Assembly (NCBI GenBank): GCA_038373885.1
Contig: JAWZYV010016535.1
Location: forward strand, 1,736,001-1,800,000
DNA: 64,000 nt
Source of the DNA: Cheiracanthium punctorium
Taxonomy: Eukaryota > Arthropoda > Arachnida > Araneae > Cheiracanthiidae
Reading direction: 5' to 3'
Shown piece after piece: positions 23,501-36,133 of the stretch (positions are counted from its first letter, which is position 1; each line of letters opens with the position of its first letter). The notes beneath the pieces were generated by a model that saw nothing but the letters and a program-made list of their open reading frames with translations, did not search any database and was not told the DNA's origin. The position numbers and the translations under genes were made by a program.

Positions 23501-26500
23501 GCTAGCTCAGTTCATGGAAGAAGTAGATTTGATCGAAACTGCATTAGGCATTTGGAAATGGGGGAAATTTTATTTCTTGGCAGGAAATTTTTAGGGAATT
23601 CATTTATAATTCTTCTGCCATGGCAACTGGCAACACTGTAGATCTCGTGGTTATCATCTCGTGGTACACGTCGAATTATATAGTGTTAAACAAGCTTAAC
23701 ATAATTTTTCAGGATGGCTCCTAAAAGGCATAAAAGTTACACAGCTAGTTTTAAACTTAACGTAATTTCTCGTGCTGAGGAAATTGGAAATAGAGCAGCA
23801 GCTCGAGAATTTGAAGTGGATGAACGCTGCATACGACGATGGAGGACCGAAAAGTCAGAACTCCAAAATATGCCACAGCATAAACGTGCTAAACGGAGTG
23901 GTACTGTAAAATGGCCAATTCTTGAAGACGACCTTGAAAAGTGGATAAAGGAGCAAAGAATAAAAGGAATGGCAATTTCGACTGTAAAAATTCACTTACA
24001 AGCGAAGCTTATGGCACAACAATTAGATATAAAGGACTTCAAAGGAGGATTCTGCTGGTGCAGCAGATTCATGAAAATAAAGAAAATTTCTGTGCGTACC
24101 AGAACAACGGCTGGACAACAACTACCAATGGACTGGCAAGAAAAAAAAATCATCCTTTTTGGAATACGTAAGAAATAATATTCAAGAGAAAAAACTTCTA
24201 TCACAAATAATAAATATGGATGAAACCCCGTTAGCTTTTGACTCTCCTGCCAACAGAACTGTTGATAAAACTGGTGCGAAAACTTTATCCCTGCTTACAA
24301 CGGGACTTGAGAAAACATCTTTCACATGTGTGCTAGCTTGTGCTGCAAATGGTGACAAGCTAAAGCCAATGATAATATTTAAAAGGAAAACAATTCCTAA
24401 GGGGGATTTTTCTAATAACATAGTTATTTGTGCAAATGAGAAGGGATGGATGAACGAAACAATCATGCATGAGTGGCTGCAAAAAATTTGGCAGTGTCGT
24501 AAAGGATCATTTTTTCAACCAAAAGGATTGCTGATTATGGATTCCATGCATTCTCATTTGTTAGAATCAGTGAAAAATAGATGTCAGAAATTGTCTACAA
24601 CCGTAGCAATAATTCCCGGCGGATTGACGAAGATATTACAGCCGTTAGATTTGTCTGTAAATAAAGCGTTCAAAGCTGAAGTCCGAAAGCTGTGGGAATC
24701 TTGGATGAGTGAAGGATTACACACTTACACCAAAAGCAGCAAAATGCGACGAGCATCTTACGAAGAGGTTGCGAAATGGGTTGAAAGTGCATGGAGGTCT
24801 GTAAAAATATCGTCGATAGTTTCAGGATTCAGAGAAGCTGAAATCATAACTCAAGATAATAAATCTATGATACCCCCAGATAATGATTTTGACGATGTCA
24901 CATACTTGGATCTTGATTTAGATCAGGATATGCAAAATTTATTTAATTCTGATATGGAAGATTCAGACTGACGGCTTCACATAATGTAAATTTTGATTAC
25001 TTAGCAAAAGTAAAATATGAAATTTTCATCTTTCATTCATTTTGTTTTTTCTTTGTTGGATCCTTTTTCGCAGTAACATAGTATCAGTGTTACGTATATA
25101 TGGACTTCTTTAACAGATAATTATCAAAATTCATGAACGTAAGTACATTTTCATATTTCTTACTTAATAATTTATTTTTATATTATGATTTTATTTCATG
25201 TTTTTCTCTTAAATGAAATGCCATACATCATGACACAGAGCAAAATTTTCGAACTGTGAGGTTCAAGGTCATGTGCATGCAATTTAATTTAGTGCGGCGT
25301 TTCTGTACAGTTTTAATTTTTCTTGGCCTGTTTTCTTCGAGTGTGGCATTTATGCTGATGCAGCGTTTCTTCCGGAAATTACGGTAACTTACGTAATGTG
25401 GAATCCCAAGATAATCCATTTATAAAGTGAAAAAATATATAAAGATAAAAAAAGCGGATAGCACATGTTGCCAATTAACGAGCTTATACCGAAAAAAGTG
25501 TATAAATATAGCCTTCAAAGCCAATGAAAGAGTGGATAATTTGGATATAATGTGCCAAATGAGACCAGGTGGGCTTTAAGCCTAACCACATAGGGTATCC
25601 CTCATTTTCTAACTTTTAAATTTTAAATGCACGCACCCTAGTTTGACTCCATTTCCTTCAAGATTAACCTATACAAATTTTTGGGTCGCTAAACATCTGT
25701 TAATAGGTGCTGACTTGAGAGAAAATGTGAGATGAAAGCCATAATCGGGCTTTTTGGAAATAGTGCTTTTCTGATTGTTGTTAATCTCTTTGTCTTCTTC
25801 ATGCATTATTAGAAGCACTTGATAATACTTAAGTTTATTGTTAATAAGTGATCAAGTCATAGAATCTGACAAATTAAAAGAAAGCTTTTATTAGTATATA
25901 GTATCAGGATAAAAGAATACCAACTAATGCAGCTTTTGGCGGCAGAAAACAGCTCACCAATTTTCCAAAATTAAAAAATTCTGAGAAAGAGCAAGCATGT
26001 GCTTTTTGGACTGTTTTAACACATTGGTGTTTGGAAACTAAGGTGCTGATTTTATACAGTAGAACAACTGTTTTAAACATTGATTGCTTAAATGGTGCAT
26101 CAATCCTTTTAGAACAAAAATTATATAGAAAAATGTTGTAGCTGTTTATTTCCATGCCGTCATCACCATGGGTAGAATCTAGTGATTTTTTTAAGTTGCC
26201 CCTTGAGCAAACACTCAAATCATTTTGGCTGCATGCAAATAAAAGGTAGTTGTCGTTAAATTTTGCTAAGCAATTTTTTTTTTAAGTTGAACAATGAAAA
26301 TCAATTATAATGAATAATAAATATGTTACAGTGAAAGTTAAATTGACAAATGTTTATTCATAAATTTGCCTTTATTCTGTAATGAATATATATAGGAATA
26401 AAATTTATGATGATTAAAAGTGGTGAATACCACTTTTAATCATCATCAGTTGTACTGATCTCTTCTGTACAACTATTTTCGTTATCATCATTCATTACCC

Positions 26501-29500
26501 ATATCTCCATTAACAGAGGATTGTCTGAATCTTCTGTTAGTTTTTGCTTTTTATAAAGTTTGTGATATGGTTTTCTCTGCTTCGCACTTAACCACATGCT
26601 TATGGCTTCTCCTGGGTCAAAATCTTTGATATCTGTTGATGATGTTATTCTTACTAAGGCTTTTGCAACAACAGAATGTAGTTTGCTATGACAAAAAAAA
26701 GTTTTTGACTCAAAATAAGGGACACCCAAATATATATATGTATATATGAGCCAAATGACTAGCATAAGAAATGAAAGTTTAGAGCAGAAGTGAGGGGTGA
26801 TACATAACTTGCACTATTAAAAGTACAGATAAGGAATTATACATTAACATACTGTAGGACATTAATAAGACTGTAAACATGGTAAATACTGCGCAAGACT
26901 GCTTAACTTTCAAGAAATTGACCAGGTGAGTTACCATGATTGACCAGACTATGTAACCATGCATTTGTTGCTTTAGCACGAGTCCCAGGCACATGTCCAA
27001 TTTGTGGTTTCTGTGTGACTTATATTTCCTTTTCTCCCAAGACCATCTTGTAAGTTTTGAAGTGCACTCAATGTTACTGATACTGATATTACATCTCATT
27101 TTCCAAGCAATATCCCTTACATCTAACTTATTAGCTTCCTTAAGGATCACTTTTTCCATCTGAAGAAAAACAAAATTAGCATACTGTGTGTTCCCGCACA
27201 TACGCACCCAGTGACGCCTTTTGAGTGACGCTCCAGTCACTTGGACTCACAGACAATCTGAACTGCATAGACACTTGACATATGCATTACAACTGCACGA
27301 CCAGACGGTCGACTACTGTTGGCTCCTTAGCCAATACGCACTTCGCAGAATCATTTTCTTCATGTTTTGTAATATTTGTAAATATTTACTTATTGTAACC
27401 AAGATTCAATTATAGATTTTTGCCTTTATACAAAGTTCGCATATTCTTTTTATTGATAAACCACACCACTAAGCAACGACGCAACACTGTGTGAGGGGGA
27501 AAAAAACACACGCTTGAATGTCCAGGTCTATTTATAGCACATCAACATTTCAATGCTAATTTCTACTAAATAAATTAATTTTGAACAAAAACCACATTAT
27601 ACCTAAATAGCTACATCTATAAAGATAAAATAAATTCAAATAAAGTGTCACTTAGTGGTATGGTATTATATATTAATTTTTTCAATAAACACGAGTAAAA
27701 AGGAAAAACAACATTCCAAAAAAATTTACATCACCTTTTATTTATCAGTAAGGTAATTGAAAAAGCACTTTACAGGCACATTGATTAGCTGTTAAAAATG
27801 TACTACTGGGTATTAATGGGCTAAGGAAAGAGTAACCATAGGAACACATCCACATGTAACACATGAGAAAGGTAAAACATGACTTAAATTTCTTGGACGA
27901 GTAGTCATCATCTTTGCCTGTGATAGCTCTTGGATGACCTTACCCACATTTACCATTAATCAATCCAGTATCCTAAAACTGCTTTCATATGTTGGACACA
28001 CAGCTGGGAATTCTGTTGAACTCTCCACAAATCTAGACCCGAGAGTGGCCTGCTACTAGCCTCCCTGTGACTGACCACTTTAGAATAAAATTAGAGAAAT
28101 AAATTTTAAAAAACTTACTCTGATCAGGAATCTCAGAACTTGGATCAAAACCACTATCTTCATCTACTTTTATCGAAGAGGAACTTGATTTGTTTTCATC
28201 TGGTAAACCTAGAAAGAATTTTTTATTGATTAATTAAAATTATGCAAAAATGTCTATACCTTGGTTCATATTAGATCTTTATACTTCTGTTATGTATCAA
28301 AAATTAATAAAATAAACTATAAACCTGAACTCATATTTAAAAAACTAAGCTTTATTCATTTTTTAAGAAGATACATGCATGAACTTATATCACTAAGTAC
28401 CTTAAGCAGGAAAAATTATTTAGCAAAAAGTAGTTATAATGAAAGTATCTCTCTATTCTAAAAAATAGTAACGGTCGCTACCATCAAAAGCTTGTTCTGC
28501 TATCTCCTCCGAAACCCTGAGGATTTTAGTTTCGACGAAGGGTCCACGGATTCGGAAAATTCCAGGGTACCTGATAAGCTGACTAAATTTTTTAAAATTA
28601 GAAGATAGTAATAAAAAAACTGAAAAAATAAACATAATCGTTGCCAGGTTCGGCAATTTTCGGCAGCATAAAATCATTCATACCTTTCCAAGAATGCCAA
28701 AAACGTAGAATCGCATGAAATTAACAAACATGAAGAGAAATTACTCCAATTTTATTCCAAATTAAAAAGTATGAGCAAAAATGAATGTCAAAGTGTATTA
28801 CACAAAGTTGATTTTCAAATAAGTTCTCTTAGACAACAAGAATTTAGAATAAGTGATTGTTCGTTTTACTAAAACAGAATAATTGTAAGCGATTTAAAAA
28901 GCGCCATCTAGGCATGAGGTACAATCTCGCAAAATGGTATCTCTCAAAGCAGGGAGAATCTAAACCTTGAGTTCCATAATGTTAGAACCCAGTATCTTGA
29001 AAATGAAAAATAATTAAAATGCAGATTATTTTAAAGCTGGTTAGGTTCAGCTTGGGTATTTGCTACCAGTAGAAATATTTGGCGGTGTTAACTATGCCAT
29101 TATAGCAGTTATAGTACAGATTGGATTTTGCCAGAGCGACAATATGATATATTCAGGGCCCGATCATGACCAATAGTGGCCCTGGGCATTGATGAATTTG
29201 GGGGTCCCCAATTATGAAATTTGTTTTATTTTTCATAAGTTTTGATATAAAAAAGAATATTTCAAAAGAAAATTTGAAATTGGGGCCCTGGACAAATTAT
29301 ATCCCGAGGCAAATAGTATACCAATTTGCCCATGCAATAATAAGGATCTGAATATATTTCGTGGTGCTAAATATGCCAATCTGCAGGGGATTATGTACAT
29401 GAATATATAGATAATGGTTTTCGCAGTAACCTTACATGAGCAGTAATTATCGGTTATGAGCACGTGTAAATCGCCAAACAAAGAAGAGTCCCCATTAGTA

Positions 29501-32500
29501 GCGGTTCTGTAGTTTTCATCAAAGAAAACATATGAAGTACTGTTTTCGTAGAGCTAATTATTAACGATACATATATGTAAGCTGTAAAATTATGAAAAAT
29601 TGCCATGGGTGGCAAATACGCAAGGTGTTCCATAGGTTTTACATAATTAAAAATAGTGTGAAGTTTAAATTTATATGTTCCAAGCAACATGCAAGAACCA
29701 AGCAATATGTAGCTTGGTAACATTCTATCTGATCCAACCTTTGGGTTTTGTTTGTTGAAATTATGCCTTTTTTATGAATAAGCCTTATTAGGGGCTGGAT
29801 GCCTCATACAAAAAGTGAGTGTAGAGAGTCTAGGGGCCTTGGTCCCAAGTTTTATATAAAACAAATTATATACTTTTGTGAATTTATTTACATTTTTATT
29901 AAACTTAAATTTCAGATAAAAGGAATTAATCCTGATCCCAACATTCCTGAATTGGAAAAATCATTCAAATGTACAATCTTTAGGTTTTGTGTATTGAAAT
30001 TATGCCTTTTTTACGAATAAGAATTATTAGGGGCCGAATACCTCAGACAAAAAGCGAGGGTAGCGAGTCTAGGGGCCTTGGCCCCTAGTATGTATTAATA
30101 AAACTATAACTATATTAATAAAACTATATATATTAATAAAACTCATACAAGAAAAAGGAGCAACTCAATCCAACAATTAATTGCTCAGAGAGAAATTGAG
30201 CTTTTTATAAATTTCTCACGATTTTGGAAATGAAATGCAGGATACGGTTGATTATCTATGGAAAGGATCTCTCTACTGGGGTGCAGGGGGGGGGGGGGTT
30301 GCCTTATGAGAAAAACTTTCAAAAGGGTCCTAATCTATATTCATGCAAAGTTTTGAAAAAAAAACTCAGCAAACTGCTACAGGGTTCACGTTTACTCAGA
30401 TTTTTGAGTAATTTGTCCAAATTTTGTTGACTGCAATGCAAAAAAAAAAAAAAAAAAAAAAATACACACATGATGGATTTTGCATATGCAAAACCCCGTA
30501 TTTCTCAATATAATGGGCCTTTGTGACCCACTTTTATCAGACTTCAGCACAATCCCTGCTGCTAGGTCAATAGATGCAACCTGAGTTTGAACCAGATACC
30601 TTCCATCTCTCAGCTGAGAGCACAAATGCGCTCAGCCACTTGTGGGGCTGTCACTGTTTTGGAGTAATGGGAACAAAAATTTTGTTTTGGAGTGCTACAA
30701 ACCGGAATCTTTACATTTCTTATTTATGTTAATAGTGTGAAGTGCAATTTTAGATTCATTGTCACACATGCAGCATTTTGCTATAATTTACAAAATGCTG
30801 ATTAAAAAGCTCTTGAATATGACAGAACTAATCGCTAGAGTTCAACAGGGTTTTCATTACGGGGAGAAAAAATGGGTGAGAATTTTTCATCTTTTCCCCA
30901 AAACTGAGCGAGATTTATAAAAAATGGGTGAGAATTTTTTACTATAGATTTGGCTTGGGTAAATACCCAGTTTGTAAGGTATTTATAAATGGATATTTAT
31001 TCTTGAGTCGGGTAAACACCCAAACTCAGGGTATTTATGATTTGTATTTATTTTTATTGCATGTAACTGGACCTCCAAGTGTAAGTCACAGGTACAGTTA
31101 CATGCAATAAAAGTAACCCAGTTGAAGAACAACCATGTCCCTAGAGACAGAATTTTTACATTCTGCATTAAACTTACAACTGTTTTCATTATTTTCTAAT
31201 TATTTTTATTTTTTATTTTTAGAAACCAAATAGTAGGGTATGTGAATTTCTCACAGTAATAATTTTTTAATGCTAGAATTTTTTTTTTTTTAAATGTGAG
31301 ATTCTTGTGCTCTAGTGAAAACACTGGTTCAAGATAAAATGTATGACAGAGCAAAGCCCATAGTATAAATATTTAACAGCGAAAATACCATAAAACTTCA
31401 TGATAAGCTTTTCAAATGTTCAACAAATTTGTCTTCATTCATATTTGCCTTACTTTTCCACATTCCAGAATCATTCTTACCTCAGTTGACATAGGAATTA
31501 TTTATATTTTTGGTGGCACCCATATTAGCAAAAATGTAAAAAGCTCCTTTATGAAAAATGCAATGTCTTGTTATATCCAGCTATTTTTTCAATGATTACA
31601 AAATCTATTGATATAGGGGAAATTTGAGTTAACAATTTTAAAGTGTGATAGAATTTCCCAGGGGTGCAGAATATGTCCAAATGCACAAGCAAGGTTAGAG
31701 AGAAATTCTGCAACACTGGGGAATTTTTTATTTTGTGTGTATTTTAAAGAAAAATAAGGATGATATTTTTGTAGGAATGCAATTACTATCAAAAGAAGCT
31801 AGTCTGTTAATGGCAGTTCTTCATTCCTCTTATTCTAAAGGAATGTAGCATTTGATGGGTGACATTAGTTATTATGCAAGTTTATTTTTTTATTCAATAA
31901 AATGAGCATTTTTGAAAATAGTTCTAATAATCTAATTTGAATATATTAATAGTCACTTAAACTAGAGTGAATATATGCTATACTATTGGGGGGGGGGGAT
32001 TTGGGGCAAAAGGAAATTGTGTTCTGGAGAAATATTAGGCCTTGAACATTTTTCGCACCCCCTGGTGGAGTTTTGCCCATTTCAGGTTATTAATATGCAA
32101 TTTTTTTTTTTTTTTTTTCGTTAACACTAGGAAAGACAGCAGCGAATGAAATTCAGTGGTCCATCCAAAGACACCTCCAAGATCAGCATGGTGGTCTAAA
32201 AAACAAACCTAGTAAACACAAGTTAGAATCACTGTAATTCTATATTTACTGGACACCTTGATTATTATTACTTTATCTGTACTTCTATTAAAAATAACAC
32301 AAAATATTTCAAATTCTTGGTTGTCCAAACCAATACATGATGGTGGGCATAAAGAATAATTGATGATTAAAGACTGAATTGCTGTCGATGTTTATGATTT
32401 TGGCGACGATTGGTGCCTATTTGGCAACAATTGTCGCTTTGTTGGTGACATCTTAGTTAACACCTATATAACTGCCTTTTTTTATCAGTTTCATTGAAAA

Positions 32501-35500
32501 TAAAATTAATTTCATAAATTCCAGCTGTTTCGTCAGGATTTACAGAATCTTTGAATTTTTTAAAACATGATTTAGATGTGTTTAATTAGTAATGGTATAA
32601 AAATTTTTATTTGCTATTTTTGTGGCAAATCCACAACTGCAAGGTATAGTGTTAGTGAAGGTTAAGCTAGTTTTTTGTTTTCTATTATTTTCTTCAACCT
32701 TTCATTATAAATTCTTATAATTTTGTCAGTTTTATGATATTTTTAACTACTAACTATTTTACTCATATGTATGTAAAAACATACATACGAGTAAAAAAAT
32801 AAATAATTTAATATGGCAAAAGACTACACATCAAAATTAAAACAAAAAAGCACAAGAAGTACATTCAAAGGTGTTCATAAATTAAAATAATCATACTAAC
32901 TTGATTGAGGAATAGTAGGCTTTTCTATAGTCTCTGGATCACATTCAGGAGAAAAAATAAGTTTCATTTTATTAGATGATTTTTGTTCATCCTTCTTTGC
33001 AGCTTTAGAATGTGCTTTCTTGGGTTTGGAAACAGGTGTAAAATTAAGTTTCGTTTGATTCAATACGGATTTCCCTTCATTCTGCTTTATAGCTGTTGGA
33101 CATGCTTTCTTTGTGGTAGTTGCAGTTTTAACTTTTGTGTTCTTTTTTATTTTGGACTTAGTTTTGAGCTCTACAGGTGATTCTGCATAGGTTACTTCTG
33201 CAGCAGCTGTTTTACGTTTAGAGCGTCTTGGTGCAATGGCATTTTCTTTTCCTGCGATAGTTCCATTATCAACTGCTTTTAGTTCTTTCCTCTTTAGAGA
33301 AGTCTTAAAAAAAAAAATAAATAAATAAATAAATAAATAGAGGCTATGCAAAAGAAAAAATATTATTTAAACAAATAAAGAAGTACATTTTAAATAAGCT
33401 TATATGAAATCATGTTTCAGTCACTGGCTTTAAGGTATTAATGTCAATACCTACACTGCTTAAAAATTGGTCTGGAATAACTAATAATAAACACTGAAAA
33501 AAATGAAACATGATACATATTTAGAGATGCCATGCAGCATTCTTTACTATGCAAAATGGTACAGATTCTTCCCATATTCACCCCCCCCCCAAAAAAAGGA
33601 TGCTTTTTGGAACATTTCCAAATATCCATGATAAATGAGTCTTCCCAGTGCCGGATTAACAATATAGCAGAAGTAGCAAATGCTACGGGCCCCGCGCTTT
33701 TGGGGGCCCCGCGCCTTTACCTGAAAGTTTTCGTTCTCTCCCCCTCAAGATCTAGCTTTTTTAACATTTTCCGATAAGGTAGAAAAGTGTTTAAGTTTTC
33801 GGTTCGTCTGTCCTTGATCCGACTTCCGTAAATATGCATCGATTTCTACGAAATTTATATATATTATCCTTATCTACAGTAGCACTCCCTTCTACAGGAG
33901 CACTCAAAATATTCCCGATACATTGTGCTCTATGGGAAGTTATTCTTTAAAGCTTATCATCCTACTATATAGTTGCGCTGAACCCTGACTTCAAGATAAA
34001 ACTTTTTTCGCCATTACTGCAAAAAGATTACAAAGTCAAGGACAAAAAGCCTAATAACTTCTGCACCGTTTGTACGATCCGCTTGAAATTTTTCACTGTA
34101 AAAAAATATAGAAAACAATCTTTCAATTTTAAAAATCGGAAAATCCACCCGTTCCCTCATTTTTAAGCGATTTTTCGCTATTTTCAGCACCATTTCGTTT
34201 CCGAGAGTCAAAAAAGGTGAATCATTTGCGTGACAAAATTACCTAATTCAAGTGAAAATACGTCATACGATTGGGGGATTCCAATACGTTTAAAATAATT
34301 TTTCCAGATTACACAGTTTGTTATTATCTTTTTCCCCACAAATAAATCGTCTGCTGGATATTCGAATGTTTGTGCACACAAAACGAAAGCTTTCGACTGC
34401 GAAGATTCCGCACGATTCCAGATAAGCATGAAATTCGATTTGGGTCTGTAATAAAAATTGAATATGAACTTATTTATTTTAGGTGGATGAAAATTAAATA
34501 TATTGAATGAAAGACATATTTTCGTAAAATATTTTTCCTAGCGCCCGTTGAAATTGCCTCCACAAAAGGCTTTGACTTCTGCATAGTTAAGTTTTTCTGT
34601 GGGAGCACTCAAAATAATTTCAATACAATACGGTCAATGGCAGTTTAGAGACAGGCATCTATTTTAAGCATATAATACTATCTTACAATATGATTAGCTA
34701 ATAATCCAACGACGATCGTGTGCCTCCCTGAAAAGTTGCGCCAAAAGCCGCCAATGGTGACTTTTGCGCTAAATTGTCATGCGAAAAAAATGCTCTTGAA
34801 AATGAGCCGAACTTGGCGATATTTTTATTATTTGGCGATAAATCTAAAAAGGTATTTACGTACAATCCCGGCGGTCATTAACGCCAAACTATTTTTTCCT
34901 CACATTTGCTGCAAACTGTTGGCAATCGTATTCCGAACCATCAATAATTTCATGTGTCCGGCATTTATCTTGGCGAAAAAGTTGCTCATCTTGGCGGATC
35001 GCCGGGATAATATGTATACCTGGAAAAATGTCTAATGTGATTATATTAAGCTATGACGATTTCTTTGGGAATTTTGAAAATTCGGTACTCGCACTCTAAT
35101 TAACCGATTTATTGTATTGTGTTTTGTTAAGGAATGGATAAAAGCTATCTGCCTAGGAGTAGGAGGGGGGTCTCCGACCGACGAAAATCCGTTAATGCAT
35201 TAGAACCCAAAACGGGTTAACGGATTTACACGGAACAAAATTGCAAACTTTGATTCTTTAGCGCGTGGAAAATTAATTTTGGGCTGCTAACTCTCAAAAG
35301 AATAAGTTTCTCACTCTCCGTGATCGTCGGATACAGTTATGTTGTATTAAAGAAATATTTATACATTACCAGCTAACTTACCAGCAAGTTTAAGATGATT
35401 TTGGCTATTTGTCTATTCTGATGTCCACCCATCCAGTGTTCTAACTGCTGTAGATATACATCGATTTGTGTGAAATTTATGTTTTATCTATATACAGTAC

Positions 35501-36083
35501 CATGTACCTTATTGAAATTGTGTAAGTAGCATTTATAGTTCTTTTGCAGGAGAAAAAAAAATCCTATGTATTGCACTCTATGGACAGTCATTCTTGAAAA
35601 CGTATTTTAGAGACATTCGATTTTTGAAAGAAAACAAAGTTGGCATATATATTACTACGGCTCTCAAAATAATGCTCTCCATTGAGAATAACGTCCGAAT
35701 TATTTATTAATAGTTCTTCTGCAGGAGCACTCAAAAGAATTCCAATACATTACAGTCTGTGGCATTTGAACGACACGAATACATTTCTAGCACAAGACAA
35801 TGAGTAAAAAATTTTTATATTCTTCAGTTAAACGTTAAAAAAAATTAAAGGTCTTTTACAGGGTCTCATAAAATAAATTGCATTTATAGTGATAATACAA
35901 CATTTTCTTATCTACAAAGTCTCGCCAGTTTTAAGGAAAATACATCGCTGATTTGTCGCAAAAATATTTTTGTATTGAAAAGTGTTTTATAATCTATGAG
36001 CTTGGCATGATTTATCTTTCTACTTTTTTTAAGGCAACAGATAAATCTTGTAATTCTTTCTTTCTTTTTTTTTTTTTTTTCTT

Positions 36084-36133
<50 letters not shown>

